Both the position numbers and the translations under genes were made by a program. Below are positions 44,201 to 53,847 of a stretch of 64,000 nt of DNA, piece by piece. The DNA lies in the NCBI RefSeq assembly GCF_009827055.1, contig NZ_WUMK01000003.1:372001-436000 (forward strand), in the 5' to 3' direction. Below the pieces are notes generated by a model, which saw only the letters and a program-made list of their open reading frames with translations, was not told the origin of the DNA and did no database searches. Position 1 is the first letter of the stretch. Every line of letters begins with the position of its first letter. Source of the stretch: Shinella kummerowiae. Lineage in GTDB: Bacteria; Pseudomonadota; Alphaproteobacteria; Rhizobiales; Rhizobiaceae.

Positions 44201-45816
44201 GCGGATGCCTTGTCATGGACGAGGCCCACGAAACGATGGGCCATCGGGCGGCGGCCGGTTTGCAGGGTGAAGGCGGTCCCGGCGAGGTTCGCCGGGGTTG
44301 TATCGCCAAGCGTGGCGGCAAGTGCATCGCGCATATCCCGCAGCGCTTCGGGTGAGCGGGCGGAGAGTGGCAGCAATTGCGGGCCGTCAATGACGGCTTC
44401 CGCTGGCCGCAGCGGCGCTTCTTCCAGAATGACATGGGCATTCATGCCCCCCATGCCGAAGGCGCTGATCGCCGCACGCCGCGGTCGCTCCGGCGTGCGC
44501 TGCCAATCCCGATTTTCCGTGATGACCCGGAACGGGCTTGCAGCAAGGTCAAAGCCCGGATTGGGTGTATTGAAGTTGATGCTGGCGGGCAGGCTGCCAT
44601 GCCGGAGCGCCAGCACGGTCTTGATGAGGCCGCCCATGCCGGCGGCGACATCCATATGGCCGATATTGCCCTTCACCGAACCGATGCCGCATTCACGCCC
44701 CTCTGCCTTGAAGGCCGCGCCATAGACCCGGTTCAGCGACGCCAGCTCGATGGGGTCGCCAAGCGCGGTGGCCGTGCCGTGCGCTTCGACATAGTCGATG
44801 CTGGCGGGCGCAATGCGCGCATCGGCAAGGGCGGCCTCCAGAACGGCCTGCTGTCCGGCGATACTCGGAGCCGTCAGGCCGACCTTCGCGGCCCCGTCAT
44901 TGCCGATCGCCGAGCCACGCACGACGGCATAGACCGTGTCGCCATCGGCCAGCGCATCGCTCAGGCGCTTCAGCACCACGACACCGACGCCGTTGGTGAA
45001 GACGGTGCCTTGCGCGGCAGCATCGAACGGCCGGCATAATCCGTCCGGGGAGCTGACACCCTCGCTCTTGTAGACATAACCTTCCGGCCGCGGCTGGCCG
45101 ATCGCCACCGCACCGGCGAGCGCCATATCGGCCTCACGCGCAAGCAAAGCGCGTGCGGCGAGATGCAGCGAGATCAGCGACGACGCGCAAGTCGCCTGCA
45201 CGCCGACGCTCGGACCTTTGAGATCGAGGTGATAGGCAACGCGCGAAGCGATCAGGCCGATGACATTGCTGAGGCCGGCATGGATCGGATCGACGGTTTC
45301 GCGCAGCGTCCGGTTCGCCTGGATATTGCTGAAATTGTAGGTCAGCGCGCCGCCAGCATAGACACCGATCCGGCCTTGATAGGTCCGGCTGTCATAGCCC
45401 GCATGTTCCAGCGCACCCCAGGCGCATTCGAGAAAGACGCGCTGCTGCGGGTCGAGAAGCTCGGCATCGCGCGGCGAATAGCCGAAGAAGCCTGCATCGA
45501 AACCGGTCGGATCGTCGAAACCACCCCAGACGCGCACGTAATCCGGGCGCGAGGACACCTCGGCATCGACGCCAGCCTGCTCGAGTTCCGCATCATCGAC
45601 CGACCGAAGCCCGCTTTCGCCGGCACGAAGCAGGCGCCAAAACGCGTCCACGTCGTCAGCGCCCGGAAACCGGCCGGCGAGGCCGACGATGGCGACCCGT
45701 TCGTCGCGCTCCGCCTGGAATTTTTCGAGACGCTGGCGCGCATCCCGGAGGATGGCGAACATCGCGTCCTGATCAACGCCTTCGGAGGCGGGAGCCGGCT
45801 TGTCGGCAGAGGTCAT
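41212..45816 (-). CDS. Type I PKS module: KS-AT(malonyl)-KR(degenerate)-ACP
   Basis: A 1534-residue modular PKS. KS (about 40-465) has Cys210 in VQATCASSL, EAHGTATALGDP and GNIGHMDVAAG. AT (about 565-870) has GHSIGEYVAA and the malonyl-selective HAFHS. The KR-type region (about 1130-1400) keeps Ser, Tyr and Asn in SSLSSILGGGGLAAYAAANSF, but the NADPH loop reads AGDLVDGLG instead of GGTGGLG, losing two of three glycines. ACP is DNFFELGGHSLLAV (about 1465). No DH or ER. It follows the acyl-AMP ligase-ACP gene and precedes the monooxygenase, so it should extend the loaded fatty acid by one malonate and probably leave the beta-ketone. Confidence 0.93.
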   Translation of the reverse strand: MTSADKPAPASEGVDQDAMFAILRDARQRLEKFQAERDERVAIVGLAGRFPGADDVDAFWRLLRAGESGLRSVDDAELEQAGVDAEVSSRPDYVRVWGGFDDPTGFDAGFFGYSPRDAELLDPQQRVFLECAWGALEHAGYDSRTYQGRIGVYAGGALTYNFSNIQANRTLRETVDPIHAGLSNVIGLIASRVAYHLDLKGPSVGVQATCASSLISLHLAARALLAREADMALAGAVAIGQPRPEGYVYKSEGVSSPDGLCRPFDAAAQGTVFTNGVGVVVLKRLSDALADGDTVYAVVRGSAIGNDGAAKVGLTAPSIAGQQAVLEAALADARIAPASIDYVEAHGTATALGDPIELASLNRVYGAAFKAEGRECGIGSVKGNIGHMDVAAGMGGLIKTVLALRHGSLPASINFNTPNPGFDLAASPFRVITENRDWQRTPERPRRAAISAFGMGGMNAHVILEEAPLRPAEAVIDGPQLLPLSARSPEALRDMRDALAATLGDTTPANLAGTAFTLQTGRRPMAHRFVGLVHDKASACALLAAGEGPDCVAGEVLPGDPSLVFLFPGQGSQHAGMARELYDRDPVFKAAFDACIAGLPDDLDLKTLLYAGDASPEALNRTEATQPALFVVEYALAQMWLARGLQPRALLGHSIGEYVAACLAGVFSLEDALRIVCARGRLMQACAPGAMLSVMLSETEARSVLSADVELAAVNGPRSCVLAGTTDAIAALAEQFDRSGLGSRPLRTSHAFHSFMMEPALEEFSEILGTVKLNPPMLDILSNLTGDWLTAEQATDPAYWVAHLRGTVLFGPGLARVLELPNPVLLEVGPGSSLTRLARQQARPDMRAVASLPDAGSARDAADHALLAFGELWTAGIDVDWAMVRKGASRRVGLPTYPFQHTSYWIPPVSPVAVEDGPSERLADLSDWFHQPTWTRDTTLPVVDDRRGERRRWLLLNGRVTATAIGALSEHVETIHVEVGDSFAFDGETYRLDPADADHYRALLADLAAKGYAPDQIVNGFALGREPGSNAGFASTLALGRALTDVAEKPALLTVLASGMHQVTGSEMLDPHAAMVLGSLRVLPQELPGLNCRSIDLPDTNPASMVAGLSGALLRPWREDATVSALRGGFAWLVGHVASPVAEPAEVPTLQDGATYLVAGDLVDGLGLIYARALIQSHGARVILAGRAGLPPPAEWEHWLASHSPQHPVSRFVRTLRDIDTPGEHYVLFSGDLSDPEWLAPALDDGQRRFSPIRGVFHTAGMGELFHCPLAETTMEGSSGLFATKVAGLPALAAALSTAQPDFVLVQSSLSSILGGGGLAAYAAANSFLDAFVEAQRGKTQPVWQAINWDTCLPYGQNRGEGGSLYAKAIDADEVWQVTRAVLARPELIRVVVTPEHLHHRMAAAMQATVEATPAAPDAATGRQGIRTAYVAPRDPVEATVASVMRELLGIERIGAMDNFFELGGHSLLAVQVVTRLRKQFATDLPMRALLFEAPTVAGIAAVIRDSLEAARREQETLEALLDGIEAVGARREA

Positions 45817-45861
45817 CGCTGGTGCTTTCGTTCGTTGATCAAAAGAGTGCGGATAAGCCGG

Positions 45862-48153
45862 TCAGCCTGCCGTTTCGGAACCGAGCAAAGCCTTCAGGGC
45901 CGCGAACTCGGCGGCGACCGATGGTTGCTGCAGGCCGGCTGCGGGCACGGCCGTCTTCGCATCGTTCGCCGGCACGTCGTGCCGGATCTCGGTGTCGTGC
46001 ATATCGGTGCGAACGATGCTCCAGAGATGATCCGTCAGGGCATCGATCGTCGGATGCTCGAAGATGAGCGTGGGCCCGACCTGGACGGCAAGTTCACGCT
46101 CGATCGTTGCGCCGATATTGACCAGCGCGACGGAATCGAGCCCGAGATCGAAAAATCCGGCCGCAGCATCCGGCAGTTCACCCGGCCCGAGGCGTGCGAG
46201 AAGACCCACTTCCTGCCGGATAAGGCGCCGCAGCGCGTCCTTGCGCAGCGCTTTCGGCTGGCGGTGCAACTGTTCCTGCCAGCTCGGTTGCTCGGCCACC
46301 TCCGGCAGGTCGATCCTTGCGCCGGGGCGGGCATCCCAGCGTGCGACGACACGCAGGTCGCCGCTGACGACGCCCTGACGGCAGGCGAAGCGGCGGACTT
46401 TGCCGCTCGGCGTGCGCGGCAGGCTGCTCGGCCGGATAAGCGCGATGATCGCGGCCTTCAGATTGTGATTGCGTGAAACAGCGCCGCGAATGGCCCGGAA
46501 CACGTCCTCGGCATCGATGTCGCGCAGGCCCTCGCGCGTCAGTTCGCACACCACGCCCACCTGTTCCTCACCATCCAACTCCAGGGAGAAGGCGCTGGCC
46601 CGACCTTGCGCCAGCGCGGGATGGCAGGAGAACACCGATTGCTCGATGTCTTCCGGATGGTGGTTCTGTCCGCGGATGATGATGAGGTCCTTGAGGCGGC
46701 CGGTTATGTAGATCTGGCCGGCGAGGCGGAAGCCGAGGTCGCCGGTGCGTCGCCAGCCGCCGGTGCCATCGAGCACCTGATCGAAGGTTTCCGCGTTCAA
46801 CTTGGCGCGACCCCAGTAGCCCGGCGTAACATTCGGACCCTTGATCCAGATCTCGCCGACGACACCATCAGCGACGCGGGCGCGCCGGTCGGGGTCCACC
46901 AGGGCGAGATCGAGACCGTCGGCGGCGCGGCCGCAGGCCGCAAGTTCAAGCGTCTCCTGCGTGTCTTCCTCCTGCCCGGTCTCGATGGCCGTGCCCCGCG
47001 CCGTCAGTTCGTCGCGTCGGATGGAGAGAATGTGCGGCGGGTCGTCCGGGCGGTTGCCGGTCTGAAAAAGCGTCGCCTCGGCTTGGCCATAGCAGCAATA
47101 CAAGGCCTTCCAGCGGAAGCCGCACGGCTCGAATGTCGCGGCGAAACGCCGGAGCGTCTGCGGCCGGATCGGCTCGGCGCCATTATAGGCGATGCGGATC
47201 GTGGAGAGATCGAGCGCTGCAACGGCGTCCGGCGAGGATTTTTCCACGCAATGCTCGTAGGAAAAGTTCGGTCCGCCGATCACAGTCGCGCGCACATGGC
47301 TGGCGAGTTCCAGGAAACGCAAGGGCCTGCGCAGGAACGAGGCCGGCGCCATCAGGGATACCGGGAAGCCATTGAAAACCGGCGACAGAATGCCGTCGAT
47401 CAGCCCCATGTCATGGTAGTGCGGCAACCAGCAGGCGGAGCGGTCGGACGGGCCATATTCGAAGGCCACGCTGATCTGCCGCAGATTGGCCATCAGGTTG
47501 CCATGCGTGACCATCACGCCCTTGGGATCGCTCGTCGAACCCGACGTATATTGCAGGAACGCGACGTGTTTCGGGCCGGGCGAAAAGAACGGCCGGCCGT
47601 CATCGTTCTGTTGGCAGGCAATGGCAGGATCGCCCCCCATCGGCGCGACGCAAAAGCCATGGCCGACGGCCTGCTGCAAGGGCGTGAGCGTCTCGATAAG
47701 ATCCTTGTCGCAGAGGATTCCGGTTATGCCGGCGTCGCGCGCTATATGCAACCAACGATGGATTCCATCAGCACGCCTCGGCGCCGGCACGGGAACGGGA
47801 ACGGCCCCGGCATAGAGGCATCCGAGGAACGCTGCGATAAAACCAAGGCCTGGCGGATAGACGACGAGAATGCGCACGCCGGGGAGAACGAGACCCGTCG
47901 CGGCAAGCTCCCGCCCCACGTTGCGCGCCCTGTCGCGAAGCTCCTTCCAGCTCCACGCATCGAAGCGACCTTCGGCGACGGCCGTGGCGTCATCATAGAA
48001 AAAACGCATCGCCATATCGGCAGGAATTTCCAGAGAACGCTTCTCAATCGCCTGAATTATTGAATAAAATTCTTCGTTTTCTTTTCCGGCCCGTGTCGTC
48101 CATGACGTATTTTGCACTGCCTGTTGCTCCTTCGTGGAACGGAGAGTGGACAT
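45862..48153 (-). CDS. Fatty-acyl-AMP ligase fused to acyl carrier protein
   Basis: A 763-residue starter enzyme. The ligase part (about 25-620) has the FAAL-type core AFLQYTSGSTSDPKGVMVTHGNL, ACWLPHYHDMGLIDG, CYGQAEATL, GWRRTGDLGF and the C-terminal TPSGKVRRF. The ACP (about 680-750) has FFDLGLDSVALVN with the phosphopantetheine Ser. It activates a fatty acid as acyl-AMP and loads it on its own ACP, starting the leftward assembly line. The start is uncertain: ATG at 48153 has no good ribosome site and lies by a hairpin (GGCGCC-type), a TTG at 48168 is possible, and the conserved part begins about residue 25. First gene of its unit, divergent from the other NRPS unit. Confidence 0.92.
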   Translation of the reverse strand: MSTLRSTKEQQAVQNTSWTTRAGKENEEFYSIIQAIEKRSLEIPADMAMRFFYDDATAVAEGRFDAWSWKELRDRARNVGRELAATGLVLPGVRILVVYPPGLGFIAAFLGCLYAGAVPVPVPAPRRADGIHRWLHIARDAGITGILCDKDLIETLTPLQQAVGHGFCVAPMGGDPAIACQQNDDGRPFFSPGPKHVAFLQYTSGSTSDPKGVMVTHGNLMANLRQISVAFEYGPSDRSACWLPHYHDMGLIDGILSPVFNGFPVSLMAPASFLRRPLRFLELASHVRATVIGGPNFSYEHCVEKSSPDAVAALDLSTIRIAYNGAEPIRPQTLRRFAATFEPCGFRWKALYCCYGQAEATLFQTGNRPDDPPHILSIRRDELTARGTAIETGQEEDTQETLELAACGRAADGLDLALVDPDRRARVADGVVGEIWIKGPNVTPGYWGRAKLNAETFDQVLDGTGGWRRTGDLGFRLAGQIYITGRLKDLIIIRGQNHHPEDIEQSVFSCHPALAQGRASAFSLELDGEEQVGVVCELTREGLRDIDAEDVFRAIRGAVSRNHNLKAAIIALIRPSSLPRTPSGKVRRFACRQGVVSGDLRVVARWDARPGARIDLPEVAEQPSWQEQLHRQPKALRKDALRRLIRQEVGLLARLGPGELPDAAAGFFDLGLDSVALVNIGATIERELAVQVGPTLIFEHPTIDALTDHLWSIVRTDMHDTEIRHDVPANDAKTAVPAAGLQQPSVAAEFAALKALLGSETAG

Positions 48154-48461
48154 TTGAAAAGACGCCAAAAGGCGCCTTTCCCGCTCCCCTGAAACGAGAA
48201 TCTTTCCCTTGAATTCCTCGTCACCGGAGCCGGGCTTCGATGACGAATTGCCTCTTGCATATAATTCTTGAATGCCGTAGTCAACAATACAGACGGCAAT
48301 TGATTGCCTCGCCAGAGTGGTTTTTCGACGTAATCAGAGGTTGCAATGATTTTGGCACCGGTTCCTGTGCGAACCTCTCCGGTCATCATCGATACTGGCC
48401 GTCCGGATACGCTTTCGAGGCACGCCGGCCTGCGTGTTTGCAGAACGACGGAGGCCACCCG
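48154..48461. promoter_or_regulatory. Divergent promoter region of the biosynthetic cluster
   Basis: A 308-bp gene-free interval that must promote both arms of the cluster. It is more AT-rich than its neighbours in the middle. Visible elements are a TATAAT (48260-48265), a perfect 14-bp dyad GGCAAT-TG-ATTGCC (48295-48308) at the centre, and a long hairpin in the rightward leader with arms AGAGGTT (48336-48342) and AACCTCT (48372-48378) enclosing GCAC/GTGC. A TGA-N8-TCA element near 48210 is one base off the RirA-type iron box spacing and is not convincing. The dyad is the best candidate for a shared regulator site. Confidence 0.55.
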
Positions 48462-51400
48462 ATGAACGTGCGCGAGACAATCGAAACGCTCCTGGAAAAC
48501 CTTGCCCGACAGGAGATTCGGGTGTGGAGCGATGCCGGCACGCTTCGGTGCTCCGGCCCTGCGCAAGCCCTGACGCAGGACGTCACCACACTCGTGCGTG
48601 ATCGCAAGACCGAGATCCTGTCCTTCCTGACGGCTGGCCAGCCTGCCGGTGACGGCCGCGCGATCATTGCACGCAACAATCCCTCGCCACCGCTCTCGTT
48701 TGCCCAGAAAAGGCTCTGGTTCATCGAGCAGATGCTACCGGAAGCCGGGCTCTATCACATGCCGTTCGCCGTCGAGGCGTATGGTGCGCTCGATGTCGGC
48801 GCGCTCGAAGCCGCGCTCGAAAAGGTGGCCGCGCGGCATGCCATCCTGCGCACCCGCATCGAGACCCGCGAGGGCGAGCCGGTCCAGCAAACCGTCGCGG
48901 ACGCGCGCATTCCCGTCACGTTGATCGATCGCCGCGCTGACGGCCTTGATGCACAGGATCTGGAGGCTGTGATCAAGGCGGAAGCCCGGCGGCGATTCGA
49001 CCTTGCAAGCGAGCCGCCGCTTCGGCTGAGCGTGGTTTCGCTCGGTCCGGATCGCAACATCCTTCTGCTCACGCTGCACCACATCTGCGCTGACGGCTGG
49101 TCGATGGACGTGCTTTTGAAGGATCTCGCATTCTTCTACGAAAGCGCCGTTTCGGGCAGAACCGGTAACATCCGCACGCTGCCGATCCAGTATGGCGATT
49201 TCGCCGCCTGGCAGCGGGATTTTCTGCAAGGCCCGAGGCTCGAACAATCCCTGGCGTTCTGGCGGGAGCATCTCGAAGGACCGTTGCCCGTAACCCGCCT
49301 CCCCGCCGATTTTCAGCGGCCGCCGGTGCAAAACAACGAAGGTCGCCTGCACGAGGTCACGATCGACGCCAATACCGTCGCGCGCCTGCGCGGCCTTGCC
49401 GGTGCAGCAGGGACGACACTTTTTGCGGCCCTCTTCACGGCGTTCAACATCCTCGTCTACCGCTATACGGAGCAGGCTGACCTGGTGATCGGCACACCGG
49501 TCGCCAACCGCAATCACCGGGAAACCGAAGACCTCGTCGGACTGTTCGTCAATCCGCTGCCGGTTCGCGCATGCCTGCGGCCGACGGCCGGTTTCCTAGA
49601 CAATCTCAAGCGTGTCCAGGAGACCCTGTGGGGCGTTCTGGATCACCAGGACCTGCCTTTCGAGCGGCTGGTCGAAGAATTGCGGCCCGAGCGTGATCCG
49701 AGCCTTCACCCGCTGTTCCAGCTGAAATTCCAGCTTGACGCGGAGCCGAAGCAGAAGATCGGTTTGCCCGGCCTGGAGTTGCGCCGGATCGTCAGCCGCG
49801 ACAGCGTCGCCAAACTCGATCTCAGCCTGAACCTCTACGAGGCGGGCGATGGCGTCAAAGGCGCCTTCGAGTTCGATACGGCGCTTTTCAGGCCGGAGAC
49901 GGTCCGCGCACTGGCAACACACTTCCTCGCGCTGCTCAAGGCCATCGCTGAGAGCCCCGACCTGCCGATCGCGGGCCTCCCTCTCCTGCCCGCCGAGGAT
50001 CGCCAAAGACAACTCGTCGAATGGAATGACACGCAGCGCCCCTATGACACGACGGCACGCTTTCACACGCTTTTCGAGGCGCATGCGGCCAGAACACCCG
50101 ATGCCACAGCGCTCGTCTACGCATCCGGCGCGGATATGCAGGTCCAGAGCTATGACACGCTGAACCGCCGCGCCAACCAACTCGCCCACATGCTGCGCGC
50201 GAAGGGCGTGGGGCCGGAAACCGTCGTCGGCATCGCACTCGATCGCGGCTTTGACATGATTGCGGCCTGGCTCGGCGTGCTCAAGGCCGGTGGCGCCTAT
50301 CTACCGCTCGATCCGGCCTATCCGGCCGAGCGCCTCGCCTACATGCTTGCGGATTCACAGGCGCCGCTGGTCCTGACGCACCAGGCGATGGCGCTGCCGG
50401 AGGAGGTGACGCGGATTAACCTCGACACCGGTTGGCCGCAAGACGCGCCGGAGGATAATCCCGACAATATCAGCCGGGCCGAGCATCTTGCCTATGTCAT
50501 CTACACATCCGGCTCGACCGGCCGGCCGAAAGGTGTGCTCGTCGAGCATGCCGGCCTGGTCAACCTGACGGAAGACAAGATCCGCTGCGGCGACGTGCGG
50601 CCCGGCGATTGCGTGCTGCAATTCTTCAGCTTCAGTTTCGATGCCTCGATCCCCGAACTGGTCATGAGCCTTGGCGCCGGTGCGCGGCTGCTGCTGCTCC
50701 CGGCGATGGAGGCCCTGCCCGGCCCCGGCCTCGCCGAGCACATGCGCGAACAGGGCGTCACCCATATCACCACGACCCCCTCCGCCCTGCTGACCCTTCC
50801 GGCGGGGGATTACCCTGCACTTCGCATGGTGCTGGTCGGCGGCGAAGCGCCGACGCCGGAACTGATCGAGCGCTGGGGCAGCGGGCGCCTGTTCATCAAC
50901 GCCTACGGGCCGACCGAAACCACGGTCAATGCCAGCATGGTGGCGTGCGGAAACGGCAACCCTGTCGATGCCACGCTATGGCCGGCGGCAAACAAGCAGC
51001 TCTACGTTCTCGACGCCAATATGCAGCCCCTGCCGATCGGCATTCCCGGAGAGCTCCACATCGGTGGCCTGGGCATCGCCCGCGGCTATCACGGCCGGCC
51101 GGCGCTGACGGCCGAGCGCTTTGTCCCGGACCCGTTCGCGCCAGAGGGTCGGCCCGGCGTGCTCTACCGCACGGGAGATCGGGCCTGCCAGCTGCCGGAC
51201 GGACGCATTCGCGTGCTCGGGCGGCTCGATGACCAGGTCAAGATCCGTGGCTACCGCATCGAGCCGGGCGAAATCGAAGCCATGCTTCTGACCCATCCCG
51301 ACATCGCCGCGGCAACCGTCGCGATCCGCGATATCGATGGTGAAAAACGCGTCGTCGCCTATGGCGTGGCCAAGGCAGCAGGCCCGGCCGCAGCCAGGGC

Positions 51401-52991
51401 GATGCGCAGCTGGTTGGCAGAGCGCCTCCCCCGGTTTCTCGTGCCCGATGCGTTCGCCTGGCTCGAGCAACTGCCGCTGACGGTCAACGGCAAGGTCGAT
51501 ATGAGCGCGCTTCCCCTGCCGGATTTTTCGCACGACCGCGACGGGCGTCTGCCTCAAGGACCGATACAAGAAGCGATCGCAGCGGCCTTCAAGGATGTGC
51601 TCGGCATCGCATCGGTTTCGGCCGGCGACGATTTTTTCAACCTTGGCGGCCATTCGCTGGTGGCCACCCGGCTGTCCGCTCTTGCCAGGGAGCGCTACGG
51701 ACTGGAGATCGGTATTCTCGATATTTTCAACGCGCCGACCGTCGAAGGTCTTGCCGCGCGCCTTGAAAACCGGTCGGCGGGTACGCCCGCGCTCGATTCA
51801 CTGCTGCGCAGCGATATCCGCCTCGACGAGACGATCCGCCCCTCCGCGGCCATCCCGATCTCCGATCAACCACGCAATGTCCTGCTGACCGGCGCCACAG
51901 GCTTCCTCGGCGCCTACCTTCTGCACGAACTGCTGCGGGATGAAGGACGCCAGGTCTGGTGCCTGGTGCGCGGAGAGACCGGTATTGGCCGACTGAAAGC
52001 ATCCCTCGGCCAATACGGTCTGTGGCGCAGTTCGATGGCGGGGCGGCTGCACGCCGTGGCGGGCGATCTCGCCAAACCCGGCCTCGCCCTTTCACCATCC
52101 GATTATGAAGGTCTCGTCGCAAGGATCGACTCGATCATCCACAACGGGGCCGAAGTCCACCATCTTCACCCCTACGAACGGCTGCGTGCCGCCAATGTCG
52201 AGGGAACATCGGAAATCCTGCGGCTCGCCTGCGCAGGACGGGGCCGGCCGCTTCACCTCGTCTCGTCGCTCAGCGCCCTGCCCCGCAACGATATCCGGAC
52301 GCCCATATTGGAAACCGACCGTATCGAGGCGTTCTCGCCCCCAGCTGGCGGCTACAATCGCAGCAAGTGGGTCGCAGAGCATCTGGCTGACGAGGCTCGG
52401 CGCAGGGGCGTGCCGGTTACCATCTATCGCCCCGGCGCCATATCCGGCGACAGCGAAACCGGTGCGTTCAACGGGGCCGATATCCTGTGCCGGCTGACGC
52501 AGGGTTATTTGCGATCCGGCATGGCACCGGAAGGCGACACCGCATTGGAAATGCTCCCGGTTGACTACGTGGCTCGGGCGATCGTCACGCTCTCCGACAG
52601 ACCGGAATCGTCCGGGCAGATCTTTCATCTCGTACATTCCACACCGGTCTCTTCCGCACTTCTCTTCGACGCCTGCGCGCTTGAAGGGCTCACGATGCGG
52701 CGCATCCCGCGCCCGGCCTGGCGTGAGGTTCTGGACCGGATCACGCGCGAGGAACCCGACCATCCCCTTTATCCACTGATGGGACTGTTCGAACAGGGCC
52801 CCGCCGGTGGCGCGAAAACCGCTGAATCCGGCGGCCGGACCTTCGACCACCGACAGGCGCGCGAAGCACTCGCCGGCGCACCGTTTGCCGAGCCCGTGCT
52901 CGATACCGCGCTGTTTCGCAAATACCTGCAGGCTTTCCTCCGGGCCGGCGCTCTCAATTCCCCTACCGTCGATGGAAACACAGATGCTTGA
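48462..52991 (+). CDS. NRPS: TubC docking-C-A-PCP-thioester reductase
   Basis: A 1509-residue NRPS. It opens with a TubC-type docking domain (about 1-55, VRETIETLLENLARQEIRVW), so it receives its substrate from an upstream protein. Then C (HHICADGW), A (YTSGSTGRPKGV, AYGPTETTV, YRTGDRACQ; code read as D-A-P-T-L-G-A-V-N-K, no match I recall), PCP (DDFFNLGGHSLVA, about 1055), and a C-terminal NAD(P)-binding reductase (about 1120-1490: LLTGATGFLGAYLLHELL, NGAEVHHLHPYE, GGYNRSKWVAEHL). The reductase releases the chain as an aldehyde or alcohol. GGAGG precedes the ATG. First gene of the rightward unit. Confidence 0.93.
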   Translation: MNVRETIETLLENLARQEIRVWSDAGTLRCSGPAQALTQDVTTLVRDRKTEILSFLTAGQPAGDGRAIIARNNPSPPLSFAQKRLWFIEQMLPEAGLYHMPFAVEAYGALDVGALEAALEKVAARHAILRTRIETREGEPVQQTVADARIPVTLIDRRADGLDAQDLEAVIKAEARRRFDLASEPPLRLSVVSLGPDRNILLLTLHHICADGWSMDVLLKDLAFFYESAVSGRTGNIRTLPIQYGDFAAWQRDFLQGPRLEQSLAFWREHLEGPLPVTRLPADFQRPPVQNNEGRLHEVTIDANTVARLRGLAGAAGTTLFAALFTAFNILVYRYTEQADLVIGTPVANRNHRETEDLVGLFVNPLPVRACLRPTAGFLDNLKRVQETLWGVLDHQDLPFERLVEELRPERDPSLHPLFQLKFQLDAEPKQKIGLPGLELRRIVSRDSVAKLDLSLNLYEAGDGVKGAFEFDTALFRPETVRALATHFLALLKAIAESPDLPIAGLPLLPAEDRQRQLVEWNDTQRPYDTTARFHTLFEAHAARTPDATALVYASGADMQVQSYDTLNRRANQLAHMLRAKGVGPETVVGIALDRGFDMIAAWLGVLKAGGAYLPLDPAYPAERLAYMLADSQAPLVLTHQAMALPEEVTRINLDTGWPQDAPEDNPDNISRAEHLAYVIYTSGSTGRPKGVLVEHAGLVNLTEDKIRCGDVRPGDCVLQFFSFSFDASIPELVMSLGAGARLLLLPAMEALPGPGLAEHMREQGVTHITTTPSALLTLPAGDYPALRMVLVGGEAPTPELIERWGSGRLFINAYGPTETTVNASMVACGNGNPVDATLWPAANKQLYVLDANMQPLPIGIPGELHIGGLGIARGYHGRPALTAERFVPDPFAPEGRPGVLYRTGDRACQLPDGRIRVLGRLDDQVKIRGYRIEPGEIEAMLLTHPDIAAATVAIRDIDGEKRVVAYGVAKAAGPAAARAMRSWLAERLPRFLVPDAFAWLEQLPLTVNGKVDMSALPLPDFSHDRDGRLPQGPIQEAIAAAFKDVLGIASVSAGDDFFNLGGHSLVATRLSALARERYGLEIGILDIFNAPTVEGLAARLENRSAGTPALDSLLRSDIRLDETIRPSAAIPISDQPRNVLLTGATGFLGAYLLHELLRDEGRQVWCLVRGETGIGRLKASLGQYGLWRSSMAGRLHAVAGDLAKPGLALSPSDYEGLVARIDSIIHNGAEVHHLHPYERLRAANVEGTSEILRLACAGRGRPLHLVSSLSALPRNDIRTPILETDRIEAFSPPAGGYNRSKWVAEHLADEARRRGVPVTIYRPGAISGDSETGAFNGADILCRLTQGYLRSGMAPEGDTALEMLPVDYVARAIVTLSDRPESSGQIFHLVHSTPVSSALLFDACALEGLTMRRIPRPAWREVLDRITREEPDHPLYPLMGLFEQGPAGGAKTAESGGRTFDHRQAREALAGAPFAEPVLDTALFRKYLQAFLRAGALNSPTVDGNTDA

Positions 52992-53847
52992 ACAAGCCAG
53001 CAATTACGATCACTGGGCATGGCTCTACAACCAGACGCTGGGGCCGCGTTACGGCGAGCACAAGATCGGCCCGATCGAGCGCGTCGTGCTTCCGCACGTT
53101 CCCGCGGGCGGCACCATCCTCGACCTATGCTGCGGCACCGGGCAACTCGTGGCCCAACTCGTCGACCGGGGCTATTCCGTCACCGGCTTCGACGGTTCGG
53201 CGGATATGCTGCGCCACGCACGGGAGAACGCACCATCCGCTGCCTTCGCCCAGGGCGACGCACGTGACTTTAGCTTTGAAACACCGTTCGACGCGGTCCT
53301 GTGCACCAGCGCCTCGCTCAACCACATGGCAAGCCTCGATGACCTGCGCGGTGTCTTCACCAGCGTCAGCCGGTCGTTGAAGGCCGGCGGCATTTTTGTC
53401 TTCGACGTCAACCACCCGGCGCAGATGTCCCGTTACTGGCACGGACGGCCGACGGAAGGCGAAATCCACCCCGACTTTGCCTGGTTGATCACCCCCAAAT
53501 ATGATCCTGCGGCCGGACGCGGCGCCTTCACGGTCGACATCTATCGCCGGCCCGATGAACGCAGGCGTTTTTCGCTGAAGAACCTCGCGGGCCGCGTCAC
53601 GCGGACGGACAGCCTTCGCAGCTGGCGACTGGCTCTGCTCTCCCGCTACAAGACCTTCCGTCCGGATTGGGAGCATCGCTCGGTCGTCAATGTGGTCTGG
53701 GGCCACGACCTCGAAGCCGTCACCGTCCTTCTGCGCGAATGCGGCTTCGAAGCCGACCTGCGCAGCACCAAGGGCGGGCCGATCGACGAGAAGAACGCCG
53801 CCTATTTCTTCTGCCGGAAATCGGCGGCGCTGGAGGCATCCCGATGA
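52984..53847 (+). CDS. SAM-dependent methyltransferase
   Basis: A 287-residue class I methyltransferase: GGTILDLCCGTGQLVAQL (motif I, SAM binding), GYSVTGFDGSADML (acidic loop), FDAVLCTSASLNHM (motif IV). It should methylate a nitrogen or oxygen on the peptide or on a free building block. The ATG at 52984 overlaps the NRPS stop; an ATG four codons earlier is equally possible. Its stop overlaps the aminotransferase start (ATGA), so the two proteins are co-translated. Target atom unknown. Confidence 0.9.
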   Translation: MLEQASNYDHWAWLYNQTLGPRYGEHKIGPIERVVLPHVPAGGTILDLCCGTGQLVAQLVDRGYSVTGFDGSADMLRHARENAPSAAFAQGDARDFSFETPFDAVLCTSASLNHMASLDDLRGVFTSVSRSLKAGGIFVFDVNHPAQMSRYWHGRPTEGEIHPDFAWLITPKYDPAAGRGAFTVDIYRRPDERRRFSLKNLAGRVTRTDSLRSWRLALLSRYKTFRPDWEHRSVVNVVWGHDLEAVTVLLRECGFEADLRSTKGGPIDEKNAAYFFCRKSAALEASR

